Shown here in pieces: positions 41,759 through 51,021 of a DNA stretch of 64,000 nt (position 1 is the stretch's first letter; each line of letters opens with the position of its first letter). Made by a program: the position numbers and the translations under genes. This DNA comes from Hyphomicrobium_B sp001006785 (GTDB lineage Bacteria > Pseudomonadota > Alphaproteobacteria > Rhizobiales > Hyphomicrobiaceae). The notes under the pieces were generated by a model. The model was not told the DNA's origin and did no database searches. It saw nothing but the letters and a program-made list of their open reading frames with translations. The stretch lies in NCBI RefSeq assembly GCF_001006785.1, contig NZ_CDHO01000002.1:124001-188000 (forward strand), written 5' to 3'.

Positions 41759-42654
41759 TGCTGGAAGCGGGGCTTATTCTTTCTCGCTTCGTGCACTACG
41801 TCGCGGTTAGCGCCCTTTTTGGAATCGCCCTCTTTCCGCTCTATAGTTCTCCCGTTGAACTATCTGGCCGGCTGACGAGCTGGCGTGGCCGAGTCCTTCT
41901 CACGGTCGCGATAGTATGTCTCCTAACGGGTATTTTGTGGCTCGCCTTTACGACCGCCAACATGAGTGGTGACCTTCGTGCGGCGATTGACACAACGACG
42001 CTGCTCACGGTCATGCAGGCCACTGGCTTCGGGCATCTTTGGATTCTTCGACTCGTACTGGCGGCGGTCGCGGTAGCTGTTGCCGCCGCTAGCCTCGGCT
42101 CCGAAATTTATCGCAACGACATCGTTCTACTTTTGGTAGCCGGGGCGTTGTTGGCCACACTGGCAGGCACGGGACATACGCAAAGTGAGGAAGGTGTTCG
42201 CGCCCTCATCCATGCTGTCGCCGATGCTTCTCATTTGCTCGCAGCAGGAGCATGGCTGGGCGGACTTATCATGCTCGGCTTTGTGCTCAACACTTCGTTG
42301 CCGCGGATCGATGTCATCCTGCGACGGTTTTCCAGCATGGGTTATGTAGCCGTTGCCGCTTTGCTAGCCACTGGATTGGTGAACACTTGGTTTTTGGTGG
42401 GCTCCGTGTCCCGCCTGACCACAACGGCATACGGCCAGTTGCTCATACTGAAGCTCTGCTTGTTTATTGCTATGTTGATACTGGCGGCGGCCAATCGTTT
42501 TTGGCTGGTACCGATTTTGATCAATCACGACCGCGATTCCTCGCTGTCAATCATGCGGTTGCGTCGCAATGTGCTCGGTGAGCAGGTTCTCGGTGCTCTG
42601 GTCCTTTTAATCGTAAGCATACTGGGAACGATTGAGCCGGCGATCAGCCAGTGA
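41755..42654 (+). CDS. copD: copper resistance protein CopD
   Basis: The 299-residue membrane protein has eight helices and the CopD pattern. Landmarks are SRFVHYVAVSALFGIALFPL, a long middle part with TGHTQSEEGVRALIHAVADA and SHLLAAGAWLGGLIMLGFVL, and a final part including RFSSMGYVAVAALLATGLVN. It is thought to import copper into the cytoplasm for use or sensing. It overlaps copC (ATGATG), so they are translationally coupled. Confidence 0.9.
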   Translation: MMLEAGLILSRFVHYVAVSALFGIALFPLYSSPVELSGRLTSWRGRVLLTVAIVCLLTGILWLAFTTANMSGDLRAAIDTTTLLTVMQATGFGHLWILRLVLAAVAVAVAAASLGSEIYRNDIVLLLVAGALLATLAGTGHTQSEEGVRALIHAVADASHLLAAGAWLGGLIMLGFVLNTSLPRIDVILRRFSSMGYVAVAALLATGLVNTWFLVGSVSRLTTTAYGQLLILKLCLFIAMLILAAANRFWLVPILINHDRDSSLSIMRLRRNVLGEQVLGALVLLIVSILGTIEPAISQ

Positions 42655-42797
42655 CGCTGCCGCAGTGAAAACCTCAATTTGCATAAGCGCTAAGCCGGCT
42701 GATGCAAAAAAATCCGGCTCTTGCCGTAACCAACACGATGCCCGACGCGTTGAAGGCCCAGGCCGAATTTATCGACCGAACATGAAGGAGGATTGCC

Positions 42798-43049
42798 ATG
42801 CGAATCCTGTTCGCAGCAGTTTTTGTAGCCCTGATGGCGCTCGTGCCTGCCTACGCTCAGGATAAAGAGGCGTGGTGCACCGATGCCCACATGAAGCAAA
42901 TGGACGCCCAGGTCGCCAAAATGACCAACGCGAAGATGCAGAAGTCAGTGAAGATGCATCTAAGCGAGTCAAAGGCTGCCATGAAGAAGAAAGATACGGC
43001 TGGGTGCATCGAACATATGGAAGCGGCCCATAAAGCCATGGGCATGTGA
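42798..43049 (+). CDS. small secreted helical protein, unassigned
   Basis: The 83-residue protein has a signal peptide (LFAAVFVALMALVPAYAQD) and a mainly helical body with four-residue spacing of Met, Lys and Cys (MKQMDAQVAKMTNAKMQKSV, then KMHLSESKAAMKKKDTAGCI). The start ATG 42798 follows AGGAGG. Such Met-rich small proteins occur downstream of copper genes. A terminator-like hairpin follows. Confidence 0.7.
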   Translation: MRILFAAVFVALMALVPAYAQDKEAWCTDAHMKQMDAQVAKMTNAKMQKSVKMHLSESKAAMKKKDTAGCIEHMEAAHKAMGM

Positions 43050-43059
43050 GTGCCTGCGG

Positions 43060-43088
43060 TGGGCGCTCTTCACCAATGGGAGCGCCCA
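43060..43088. terminator. hairpin after the copper gene cluster
   Basis: A 9-bp stem, TGGGCGCTC (43060-43068) with GAGCGCCCA (43080-43088), has an 11-base loop. There is no T run. It lies between the small protein gene and the convergent integrase and could terminate transcription from both sides. Confidence 0.5.
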
Positions 43089-43132
43089 TCACTGTTGGTT
43101 GGCCAAAAAATTTCATCGGTGAAACCCTTGTC

Positions 43133-44380
43133 CTACCCCTCCCCAAAGCTCTGCAAGTTTATGACGAGTTCTTTTGAGATTGGCAGGTTGCGGGCATAGA
43201 ATCGTTCAATCTGATTGACGCTGGTGCCGGCGTTCTTGGCGAGCGTGTAGATATTCACTCTGCCTTCGGATAAAACCAGCCTCATGCAAATTGCTGTGTG
43301 ACGTAGACTGTAAATTGTTCTGTCCGTTTGTAGGACCGTATCCTTCTTCAGTCCGGTCTCTTCCATCAGCTTGTTGAACTGCCGGGCGAAGACACGGGCA
43401 GCCGTGGCCCGATTTTCATAGTGCGGCAGAAACAGGTAGTCTTCGCCAGCTGCATCCGGATAGCGTTCGCAAAGCCGCTTGTAAGGAGCGAGCGCACCTT
43501 CCAAGGTATGGGCCATGCGCATTCCAGTTTTTCCGTTTCGCACTGTGAGCAGGAGCCACTTTCTAATCCTGCCGTCTTTCTCCGTGCGTTGCTGAATGTT
43601 CACGTCGCTGTGTTTGAGGGCATAGAGTTCGGTTGTCATTGGACGTACGAACGAATGCACTGTGAAGAGAATAAGGTCATACAACTCTTCCGTCACCGCT
43701 ACGCCACGCACGACGACACCGTCGTCGGCAAGCTTCTTGGCGCCTGCCAGCAGTTTCTTGTATTCGTCGGCATCCGGATGAACTAGCGGATGAAAACGGA
43801 AAAAAGGCCTGGGATTATCCCTGACGGTGACGCGTGGCGTGTTGGGTACAACGTCAATCAATCCGTCGTCGCGAGCCACCTTCATGACGTTGCGAAATGC
43901 CGCCATCAACGTGTTGCGGGTAGAGGCGGAGAGGTCCGGTCGTCTGGCAGCAATCTTCTCTATGAAAAGTTGCCAGTCCCGCGTCTTTAACTCACGAACA
44001 TCACGCCTGGCAAAATGACGGACCAAACCCCAATCGTCGTTGTTTAAGGCGACGGTAGCCGTCCGAACGTAGTTGGCATTCCGCTCACCGCGCTGAGCTT
44101 GACCTCTGGCTTTTTCAATGTAGCGCCCGGCGTAGTATTTGAAGCTGTATTCTGGCTCCGCGACCCTCTCGTTCTTGCGCATGTCAGCGGCCAGCTCTTC
44201 CGCCACCTTTCGCGCTTCAAGGCGGCTGGTCTCCTTCGTGGACCTAACAACGTACTTACCTGTTTTGGGGTGCAGGATGCGGGCGTAGTAGTAAGGTCCA
44301 GCGTGCGTCTGGTAGATGGCGACGCCGCGCCGGATCTTGACGATCGGACCCTTTAGTCTATGTTTGGACGCCTTCGCCAC
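43133..44380 (-). CDS. tyrosine integrase of a tRNA-Lys-targeting element
   Basis: The 415-residue protein has an N-terminal arm-binding part with KTGKYVVRSTKETSRLEARK, a core-binding region and a catalytic domain. FVRPMTTELYALKHSDVNI contains the first Arg and DRTIYSLRHTAICMRLVLSE contains the H-x-x-R-like RHTAI motif. The C-terminal AGTSVNQIERFYARNLP provides the Tyr. It is full length and intact. The gene ends 90 bp before the start of a tRNA-Lys 3' fragment on its upstream side, as expected for an integrase placed next to its own attachment site. Fragments of this gene are scattered over the window. Confidence 0.85.
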   Translation of the reverse strand: MAKASKHRLKGPIVKIRRGVAIYQTHAGPYYYARILHPKTGKYVVRSTKETSRLEARKVAEELAADMRKNERVAEPEYSFKYYAGRYIEKARGQAQRGERNANYVRTATVALNNDDWGLVRHFARRDVRELKTRDWQLFIEKIAARRPDLSASTRNTLMAAFRNVMKVARDDGLIDVVPNTPRVTVRDNPRPFFRFHPLVHPDADEYKKLLAGAKKLADDGVVVRGVAVTEELYDLILFTVHSFVRPMTTELYALKHSDVNIQQRTEKDGRIRKWLLLTVRNGKTGMRMAHTLEGALAPYKRLCERYPDAAGEDYLFLPHYENRATAARVFARQFNKLMEETGLKKDTVLQTDRTIYSLRHTAICMRLVLSEGRVNIYTLAKNAGTSVNQIERFYARNLPISKELVINLQSFGEG

Positions 44381-44472
44381 GTCATTGATTCCAAAACGAA
44401 AAACAAAAGAAATCTATAAACCTAAACTATAAACTAGCTCATAATACGTTGATTTACAACACGAACAAAATA

Positions 44473-44518
44473 ACTCTTAATCAGCGGGTCCACGGTTCGA
44501 GTCCGTGATCACCCACCA
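44473..44518 (+). tRNA. 3' half of a tRNA-Lys(CTT) gene, likely attachment site
   Basis: The sequence begins in the anticodon loop (CTCTTAA, anticodon CTT). It continues through TCAGC, the variable region, the T-arm CACGG-TTCGAGT-CCGTG, the acceptor strand ATCACCC and encoded ACCA ending at 44518. The 5' half (D-arm and first acceptor strand) is absent; the DNA upstream is AT-rich and unrelated. So the fragment is the att footprint that an integrated element leaves at a tRNA 3' end. The intact gene should lie at the other end of the element, outside this window. Confidence 0.85.
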
Positions 44519-44853
44519 TTGAATTACTAGGGTTTTCCGCTCTTTTTGCCATTTCGCGAGTTGTCGGTTGGCACTCGTTTGGCAGACTCACGTTTTATTT
44601 CTGTTCCTCATCCTGATAATTGCCGTCTTCGCCATTCGGCGGTGCTCTCCAAATGCGAAGGTCACTTAGGCAGCCGCAGGCCCGCAATGGGGCAGTCCGT
44701 CGCCGACACGATCAGTCGGCCGCTGACGCGGAAAGCAACGAAAAAACTGGAAGGGACCGATGCGGTTCGGATGACGGAGTCCGCTTACTGTGTCTGCCTG
44801 GCCGTCCTCACCACCATCTAGATTGACGAGAATGACCCAAAGCGGACATCCGT
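44519..44853. other. intergenic region right of the tRNA fragment
   Basis: About 335 bp with no accepted gene. A frame at 44546-44821 has no domain and no ribosome site. This is the likely border between the island and the backbone. Confidence 0.5.
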
Positions 44854-45468
44854 TCAAAGCGCAGAACGCGTGCGTTCAAGATCGCTCTCAAGCTGTAGAA
44901 TTCGCTTCTGGAGCACATCGAGAGCGGCTTCGACGTCCTCGATGGGAATAAGCTGAGGGATATGCTGAGGACAGTTGCGATCCCAGGCCTCGATTTCGAA
45001 AACGATCACCCGCTCGGCGACAGCATTGCTTTGCGACGGTCGCAAACGGGACAATAGCTCGTCATCATTTTCGACGATCCGCGCACGCCCCCAGATCTTC
45101 ACGCGCCGGCGCCGCGCGTAGTCCATAAGGAAGATGAATGCGCGCGGGTTTTCGGACAGGTTTCCAGCCGTAATATATTGCCGGTTTCCGGACAGGTCGG
45201 CGAATCCCAGCGTCCGCTCGTCGAGAACCTTCAAGAACCCGACCGGCCCCCCGCGATGCTGGATGTAAGGTTGCCCTTCTGCGTTCGCCGTACCGAGATA
45301 GAACGAGCGCGCAGCCGCAACGGTGGCAGCCAAATCCGGCGTTACGGTCGTTGCCCAACCCTTGAGCTTCTCCATCCGCTCGTATTGCGCGCGCGAACCC
45401 TGACGCTCCTGCTCAGCCTTGACTGCGGCTGTGAACGCGATGTCGGAGATGTAACGATGAGTATCCAT
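44854..45468 (-). CDS. pyridoxamine 5'-phosphate oxidase-like FMN-binding protein
   Basis: The start was set at ATG 45468 (204 residues). The barrel motifs are RSFYLGTANAEGQPYIQHRG, GNLSENPRAFIFLMDYARRR and RVKIWGRARIVENDDELL. A long C-terminal helix ends the protein (DVEAALDVLQKRILQLESDL), which may dimerise. The family binds FMN; the substrate is unknown. It lies just downstream of a glutathione transferase gene in the same direction. A LysR gene is divergent from both, so all three may form one regulatory unit. Confidence 0.8.
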   Translation of the reverse strand: MDTHRYISDIAFTAAVKAEQERQGSRAQYERMEKLKGWATTVTPDLAATVAAARSFYLGTANAEGQPYIQHRGGPVGFLKVLDERTLGFADLSGNRQYITAGNLSENPRAFIFLMDYARRRRVKIWGRARIVENDDELLSRLRPSQSNAVAERVIVFEIEAWDRNCPQHIPQLIPIEDVEAALDVLQKRILQLESDLERTRSAL

Positions 45469-45503
45469 TTTCGCCCCAATGCCGAAGGAGCATCCACGTC
45501 GCC

Positions 45504-46103
45504 TTAAATTGCAGGCATGCCGATAAAGCCTGGTAGCGCTTTGACCCGATCGACCCATGAGGTGACGGCCGGATATCCGTCGAGCGGTACGCCTCCCTCG
45601 TGACCCAGGGCGACGTAGGGCATACAGGCGATATCGGCTATCGTCGGCCGGCCAAGCTCCAGCCATTGCGCTTTCGCCAGACGCTTTTCCAATAGGCCGA
45701 GAACGCGCACGGCGTTGGTTCGCGCTCGCTCAACGTCGAGCTTGTAACCGAACTTGTCGTGCAATCGCGCGTCATTGGGACCGCGAGCGATTTCGTTCTC
45801 GGCGACCGCGAGCCATTGGCTCACTCGCGCCAAGCCTGCGGGATCTGTCGGAAGCCAGTTTTCGCCGCCCCATTTGCGCGCGATGTAGATAAGAATTGCC
45901 TGGCTGTCGCGCAGCACGAGATCACCGTCCTGGAAAATCGGAATCTCGCCGAACGGATTAAGCTCGATCAGGGGCGATTTCTTATGCGCACCTGAGAGAA
46001 AATCCACTGGGATGATTTCGAGAGGGACGCTGAGTAGCGCACAAAGCAAGCGCACCTTGTAGCAGTTACCCGAAAGCTCGAGGTCGTAAAGCTTTGCCGT
46101 CAT
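45504..46103 (-). CDS. glutathione S-transferase
   Basis: The start was set at ATG 46103 (199 residues). The N-terminal thioredoxin-like domain (LYDLELSGNCYKVRLLCALL with the S/C active region near SGNCYK, then NPFGEIPIFQDGDLVLRDSQ with the cis-Pro and the glutathione-binding residues) is followed by a helical C-terminal domain. It conjugates glutathione to electrophiles or reduces peroxides. It is divergent from the LysR-type regulator at 46212. Confidence 0.88.
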   Translation of the reverse strand: MTAKLYDLELSGNCYKVRLLCALLSVPLEIIPVDFLSGAHKKSPLIELNPFGEIPIFQDGDLVLRDSQAILIYIARKWGGENWLPTDPAGLARVSQWLAVAENEIARGPNDARLHDKFGYKLDVERARTNAVRVLGLLEKRLAKAQWLELGRPTIADIACMPYVALGHEGGVPLDGYPAVTSWVDRVKALPGFIGMPAI

Positions 46104-46211
46104 CGCATCGACTCCCGGTTGCAATTCACTGAACTGGAAAGTGGCGCGCCGGTCGCTTCTCCGCTAGATAGAATATTTGGCAAATATATTTCCATTTAAT
46201 GGAATGATGCG

Positions 46212-47114
46212 ATGGACCGGTTTCGGGCAATGCACGTCTTCGTCGCCGTGGCTGAAGCAGGTAGCCTGTCCGCAGCCGCGCGCCGCCTCCGCGAGCCATT
46301 GACCAACGTCAGTCGGCTCCTGTCTCAACTCGAAGCCCATGTGGCTTGTCCCCTTATCGATCGCACAACTCGGCGCATGATGCTGACGGATGCCGGACGA
46401 GACTACCTGAAGACCTGTCGACAAGTGCTCGAAGAACTCGAACGCGCGGAAAGTCGGATTGCAGGGCAGTCGACCGAACTTTCTGGCGAGCTTGCCATCA
46501 CGGCACCCGTCAGCTTCGGCCGCCTGCACGTGCTCCCTATGATTGCAGCGTTCCTCGACGCCTATCCCAGGATCAACGCGCGGCTGCTGCTCATAGACCG
46601 GATCGTCGATCTCATCGAGGAAGGTATCGATATCGCAATCCGCATCGGAGAGTTGCCCGACTCCGGACTGGTCGCCATGCGCGTCGGCACGCTGAAATTT
46701 TCAGTTTGTGCCTCACCGAATTACCTCGCTCAACACGGCGTCCCGGCGTCCATCGCGGATATTACGGAACGGGATTGCGTGACGTTCTCTGGAATGGCGG
46801 GCGGGTCGCGGTGGATCTTCAAAAGCAAACGCTATGGCCGCAAGGCCGTCAAAGTGCGATCGCGGCTTTCGGTCAACAACGCAGAAGCTGCGGTCGAGGC
46901 CGCCGTGGCGGGTGTCGGGATCACGCGTGTGCTCTCCTATCAAGCCCGGTCCGCGCTCGATGCCGGTCTTTTGAAGCCAATTCTCGAACGTTTCGAGGAC
47001 ACGCCCATTCCGGTTCATCTTGTGTACCGGCCAACCCGCTCGGACAATCCGCGTGTGCGAGAGTTCGTGCAATTTGCGGCCGAACGATTGCGGGCCGAGA
47101 GTGCGCTCCGATAG
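46212..47114 (+). CDS. LysR-type transcriptional regulator
   Basis: The 300-residue protein has the LysR helix-turn-helix (MHVFVAVAEAGSLSAAARRL, then TNVSRLLSQLEAHVACPLI) and a substrate-binding domain. It begins 108 bp from the divergent GST gene, so it probably controls the GST and PPOX genes. The co-inducer is unknown. It belongs to the group often linked to quinone or electrophile response. Confidence 0.88.
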   Translation: MDRFRAMHVFVAVAEAGSLSAAARRLREPLTNVSRLLSQLEAHVACPLIDRTTRRMMLTDAGRDYLKTCRQVLEELERAESRIAGQSTELSGELAITAPVSFGRLHVLPMIAAFLDAYPRINARLLLIDRIVDLIEEGIDIAIRIGELPDSGLVAMRVGTLKFSVCASPNYLAQHGVPASIADITERDCVTFSGMAGGSRWIFKSKRYGRKAVKVRSRLSVNNAEAAVEAAVAGVGITRVLSYQARSALDAGLLKPILERFEDTPIPVHLVYRPTRSDNPRVREFVQFAAERLRAESALR

Positions 47115-47454
47115 TCCATGTCCATCATAAGCCCGGTGGATAACAATCCAGGTACGCGGCTATCGTCGACGCGGCGATTGCGTGCCAAATCTTGCCCAGT
47201 CGAGAGACCGATGCGAGCGATCCGCTCCAGCACCAACCGCGCGTACGGCCGCATTGTCAGGCAGCCTCTGTCGCCACGGCTGGCAGATTACAGGCGAACG
47301 TTTTGACCTTTGACCCAAATCGGACATTAGGTGGCGCATACCGTGCGCGCAGAGAGTCACTGCGGAAAATATCTGTGCCGGCAACGGTACTTTACTTGGC
47401 AACCGCCAAGCACTCGACTAGCGTTCGAGCAGATTTGTTTTTACGGGGGGTGCA
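47115..47454. other. 340-bp region without a gene
   Basis: No supported gene; the open frames here have no domain. The promoter of the 99-residue gene is likely near 47400-47440. Confidence 0.45.
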
Positions 47455-47754
47455 ATGCGGATTTTCAAGTTAGGCTTCGCGGCCGCGGTTGTGGCGTGCG
47501 CCCTTTCGGCGACGGCTCAGGCTGCCGAATGTACCAGGGTCGCAGCCATTGGCGATAACGTCACCCACGATTTGGCGGTGCTGTTCTCCACAAACGCACT
47601 CAAGAATACAATCGCCGGGCGGGGGCTTATAGGGAAGGGGCCAGTGAAAACCAGCTGCAAAACAGGCTCGGCGATGATTGAGTGTTACTCATCGCAGATG
47701 GCCTGCAAGGGCGGAACGCCCGCCGCCTGCCTGGGTCCCTGGCTTTGCTTCTGA
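47455..47754 (+). CDS. small secreted Cys-rich protein, unassigned
   Basis: The 99-residue protein has a signal peptide (KLGFAAAVVACALSATAQAA). Its mature region contains six Cys, such as CTRVAAIGDNVTHDLAVLFS, and CKTGSAMIECYSSQMACKGG near the end. The start ATG 47455 follows a GGGGGG site. Function unknown; it stands alone. Confidence 0.65.
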   Translation: MRIFKLGFAAAVVACALSATAQAAECTRVAAIGDNVTHDLAVLFSTNALKNTIAGRGLIGKGPVKTSCKTGSAMIECYSSQMACKGGTPAACLGPWLCF

Positions 47755-47814
47755 ACCCGGCGCTAGACGTACCCTTGTTTTGAATCTGTTTTTGCGGCTC
47801 GATCCGCGCGGCTG

Positions 47815-47925
47815 AAAATCTTCAGCCCTGGGCATCGACGCCGCAGCCGTGAAAAACATTTTTGGCGATATCGAGTCCGACAGTGGCTCGCTGCACCATC
47901 TGATTTTCTCCATCTCAGCCTCAAA
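47815..47925 (-). pseudogene. IS110-family transposase, N-terminal remnant
   Basis: On the minus strand the frame reads ENQMVQRATVGLDIAKNVFH then GCGVDAQG and a stop. This is the DEDD-type start of IS110 transposases (GLDIAKNVFxxxGVD). The following part is absent or out of frame. It lies between the 99-residue gene and nasA. Confidence 0.7.
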
Positions 47926-48015
47926 CTCAGGTGGGGTGATGGATGCCGTCCACAGCATCAATCGCGAACATCAGGCACCGGGACGTCAGGCCGGTCTCAG
48001 GTTCATATCCGCTCC

Positions 48016-50676
48016 TCACTCCGCTGCCTGAAGGGTCTGTGCTTCGATGATCGTTCTGATTTCCGCTCGGCAGGAGCCGCAGTTCGTGCCGGCTTGAAGG
48101 GTTTCCCCGATGGCGGCGACGGTTTGGCATCCGCGCCGAACGGCGGCGGCAATTTGGTTGGCACCGACACCAAAACAGGAACAGACGGTCGCGCCTTTGT
48201 CGGCTGCGCCGGCACCCGGTCGCCCGGCAATGAACTTGAACCGCGAAGCGGCCCTCGGATGCAGCGCGGTAAGCTGTGCAACTGCCCAATCGCGCGAAAC
48301 GGCCACTGGCTCCGACGCCAGAAACAATGCGCCCCGCAAACTTTCGCCCCGATAGCAAGCGACGCGATAGGAAGAACTCTGACGATCGCGAAAAGCGATG
48401 GTTTCGGTGTCTTCGGATGCGCCCAACAGCTCATTCGCGAAAGACGACCAATCTTCCCGGCCGTCGGCGAAACCCAGCTCTAGCCGCCAACCCGCGCTGC
48501 ATTTTGCGAGTGCCCAATAGGTGGCGTCAATATTCTCGGGCTTACGGTCGAGTACGGCAAAGCCGTAAGTTGAGACTGCAAATCGCTCGATGCGAACTGA
48601 AATATTCTTCGATGCTGGTTGTCCGGAAATCGCATCGACCACAGCAGGCACGAGCGTGTCGACGCGGGCCTTCGATGCGTACTGGTCGGTCCAGTGCATC
48701 GGAACGAAGATCGATCCCGGACGCTGACGCGCCGATATCAGCGCCCGGACGAGAATTGCCTCGTTTCCCGTCGAAATGCGGATGATGTCCGCGTCGCCGA
48801 TATTGTAGCTTGCGGCATCGCTGGGATGAATTTCCGCGAAAGGCTCGCCGTAGTGTTGCGAGAGACGCTGGCTTTTCGCTGTGCGTGTCATCGTGTGCCA
48901 GTGATCGCGAACGCGCCCGGTATTGAGCGTCATCGGATATGCGGCTGGCGTTGTTCGCCGCGGTTCCAGATCGAGCGACGTGAAACGGGCCTTGCCGTCG
49001 CGCGTGAAAAACTTTCCGTCCGTGAACAGACGGATGCTTGACTGTTCGCCTACGGGTCGCGGCCATTGGAAGGGTTCAAGGCGATCGAACTCAGTTTCGG
49101 AAATATTCGCAAGCTGGCCAATATCGAAGTCGCGCGTGCCGTTGTTCTCGAAGCCGGAAAGCGCGGCGTGCTCCGCGAAAATCTCGGACGTCGATTTGTA
49201 ATCGAAGGCCGCGCCGAATCCCATGTGCTTCGCCACTTCACAAACGATCCACCAATCGGGACGCGCCTCGCCCGGGAGCGGCAAGAACGAGCGCTGTCGG
49301 GAGATGCGCCTTTCGGAATTAGTAACGGTTCCGCTCTTCTCTCCCCAAGCCGCCGCCGGCAGCCGCACACGTGCGCGACGCACCGTGTCCGTTTTAGCAA
49401 TCACATCCGATACGACGACAAACGGGCAGTTGCGGATCGCGTCCTCGATTTTACCCGCGTCCGGCATCGACACGACAGGATTGGTCGCCATGATCCAGAG
49501 AGCTTTGATCCGGCCGTCGGCGACTGCGCGAAACATATCGACGGCCTTGAGGCCGGACTTCGCGGCGACGAGCGGGGCCCGCCAGAACCGGCGAACGCGA
49601 TCGCGATCCTCGGCCTTCTCGATGTCCATGTGTGCCGCGAGCGTATTCGACATGCCGCCGACCTCGCGCCCGCCCATCGCGTTCGGTTGGCCCGTCACCG
49701 AGAACGGGGACGCGCCGGGTTTCCCGATGCGGCCCGTCGCCAAATGGCAATTGATGATGGCGTTGACCTTGTCGGTGCCGCGCGCAGACTGATTGACGCC
49801 CTGGCTGAAGACGGTGACCGTTCGGTCGGTCCGCGCGAAAAGCTCGAAGAAGCTCCGCAATAGTCTTTGGTCAAGCCCCGTTTGTTCGATGATCGCCAAG
49901 ATGTCCATTGCATCCGCAGCACGCAACGCATCCGTAAAGCCCGACGTGTGGGCAGCGATGAAATCCTGGTCAATCGCGTGGGTTTCAAACAAGTGCGAGA
50001 GCAACGCGGAAAACAGCGCGACGTCGCCATCAGGCTTGATCGGAAGGTGCAAGTCGACAATGTCCGAAGTCATCGTCCGCCGCGGATCGATGAGGACGAT
50101 CTTCATTTCGGGCCGCTTGTCTTTAGCGGCGACGATACGCTGATAGAGGACGGGATGGCACCAGGCGAGATTCGAACCGACGAGAACGATGAGGTCGGCA
50201 ATCTCGAGATCTTCGTAGCAGCCCGGAACGGTATCCGATCCGAACGCGCGCTTGTGCCCGGCAACGGATGAAGCCATGCAGAGGCGCGAATTGGTATCGA
50301 TGTTCGCAGAGCCGATGAAGCCCTTCATCAGCTTGTTGGCGACATAGTAATCTTCCGTCAGCAGCTGACCCGAGACGTAAAACGCCACTGAATCCGGACC
50401 ATACTCCGCGATCGTCTCGGAGAATTGCGACCCGACCAGCCGCAGCGCCGCGTCCCAGCTCACTCTTTGTCCGTCGACTTCCGGATAGAGAAGCCGATCG
50501 TCGAGATCGACCGTTTCGCCGAGCGCCGAACCCTTCGAGCAAAGTCTGCCGAAATTGGCCGGGTGCTTCGTGTCACCGCGAATTCCAACTTTGCCGTCCA
50601 AGGACACATCCGCGAGAATACCGCATCCGACACCGCAATAAGGGCAGGTTGTCTTTGTGGGTTGCCGCGCGGTCAT
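48016..50676 (-). CDS. nasA: assimilatory nitrate reductase, catalytic subunit
   Basis: The start was set at ATG 50676 (886 residues). The N-terminal [4Fe-4S] motif CPYCGVGCGILADVS...RLCSKG is followed by a molybdopterin (bis-MGD) domain. A C-terminal BFD-like [2Fe-2S] domain has TVCSCFGVGANQIAAAVRRG and GTNCGSCRAEI. It reduces nitrate to nitrite in the cytoplasm using electrons from NAD(P)H or ferredoxin. It is last in the narK-nirB-nirD-nasA unit. The C-terminal BFD domain suggests an NADH-type donor chain. Confidence 0.92.
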   Translation of the reverse strand: MTARQPTKTTCPYCGVGCGILADVSLDGKVGIRGDTKHPANFGRLCSKGSALGETVDLDDRLLYPEVDGQRVSWDAALRLVGSQFSETIAEYGPDSVAFYVSGQLLTEDYYVANKLMKGFIGSANIDTNSRLCMASSVAGHKRAFGSDTVPGCYEDLEIADLIVLVGSNLAWCHPVLYQRIVAAKDKRPEMKIVLIDPRRTMTSDIVDLHLPIKPDGDVALFSALLSHLFETHAIDQDFIAAHTSGFTDALRAADAMDILAIIEQTGLDQRLLRSFFELFARTDRTVTVFSQGVNQSARGTDKVNAIINCHLATGRIGKPGASPFSVTGQPNAMGGREVGGMSNTLAAHMDIEKAEDRDRVRRFWRAPLVAAKSGLKAVDMFRAVADGRIKALWIMATNPVVSMPDAGKIEDAIRNCPFVVVSDVIAKTDTVRRARVRLPAAAWGEKSGTVTNSERRISRQRSFLPLPGEARPDWWIVCEVAKHMGFGAAFDYKSTSEIFAEHAALSGFENNGTRDFDIGQLANISETEFDRLEPFQWPRPVGEQSSIRLFTDGKFFTRDGKARFTSLDLEPRRTTPAAYPMTLNTGRVRDHWHTMTRTAKSQRLSQHYGEPFAEIHPSDAASYNIGDADIIRISTGNEAILVRALISARQRPGSIFVPMHWTDQYASKARVDTLVPAVVDAISGQPASKNISVRIERFAVSTYGFAVLDRKPENIDATYWALAKCSAGWRLELGFADGREDWSSFANELLGASEDTETIAFRDRQSSSYRVACYRGESLRGALFLASEPVAVSRDWAVAQLTALHPRAASRFKFIAGRPGAGAADKGATVCSCFGVGANQIAAAVRRGCQTVAAIGETLQAGTNCGSCRAEIRTIIEAQTLQAAE

Positions 50677-50687
50677 CGGCTCCGCCC

Positions 50688-51017
50688 TCAAGCTGCGCGA
50701 TCGGCTTTGACGATGAGCGCGATGAAAATCTGCTGATCCTCGACCTTGATCGGGATCGTGCGCACGGAGCCTTTGTCGGCCCCCAATGCTTTGCCCGTCT
50801 CGAGGGAAATGGACCAATTGTGTAACGGGCAGGTCACCGCCGTCCCGTGCACGATGCCTTGGCTCAACGGTCCACCCCGATGTGGGCAATGATCTTCGAT
50901 CGCGAAGACACGATCATCCATCGTTCGAAACACGCCGATCTTACCTTGCGGAGTTTCGACGCAGCGCGCGCCGCGCTGTGGAATATCGGCGATGCTGCCG
51001 ATCGCAAACCAGCTCAT
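50688..51017 (-). CDS. nirD: nitrite reductase small subunit (Rieske-type)
   Basis: The 109-residue protein has a Rieske-like fold with IEDHCPHRGGPLSQGIVHGT and CPLHNWSISLETG. Here C-x-H and C-x2-H pairs are complete, unlike in many NirD that lost their ligands, so it may hold a [2Fe-2S] cluster. It pairs with NirB, which is encoded 4 bp upstream. nasA begins 11 bp downstream. Confidence 0.9.
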   Translation of the reverse strand: MSWFAIGSIADIPQRGARCVETPQGKIGVFRTMDDRVFAIEDHCPHRGGPLSQGIVHGTAVTCPLHNWSISLETGKALGADKGSVRTIPIKVEDQQIFIALIVKADRAA

Positions 51018-51021
51018 TTTG

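Noticed and set aside
44473..44518. A functional tRNA-Lys gene
   Set aside because: Only the 3' half is present; the D-arm, first acceptor strand and left anticodon stem are missing, so it cannot make a tRNA.
49066..49863. 265-residue plus-strand open frame
   Set aside because: Antisense shadow of nasA, without domain or ribosome site.
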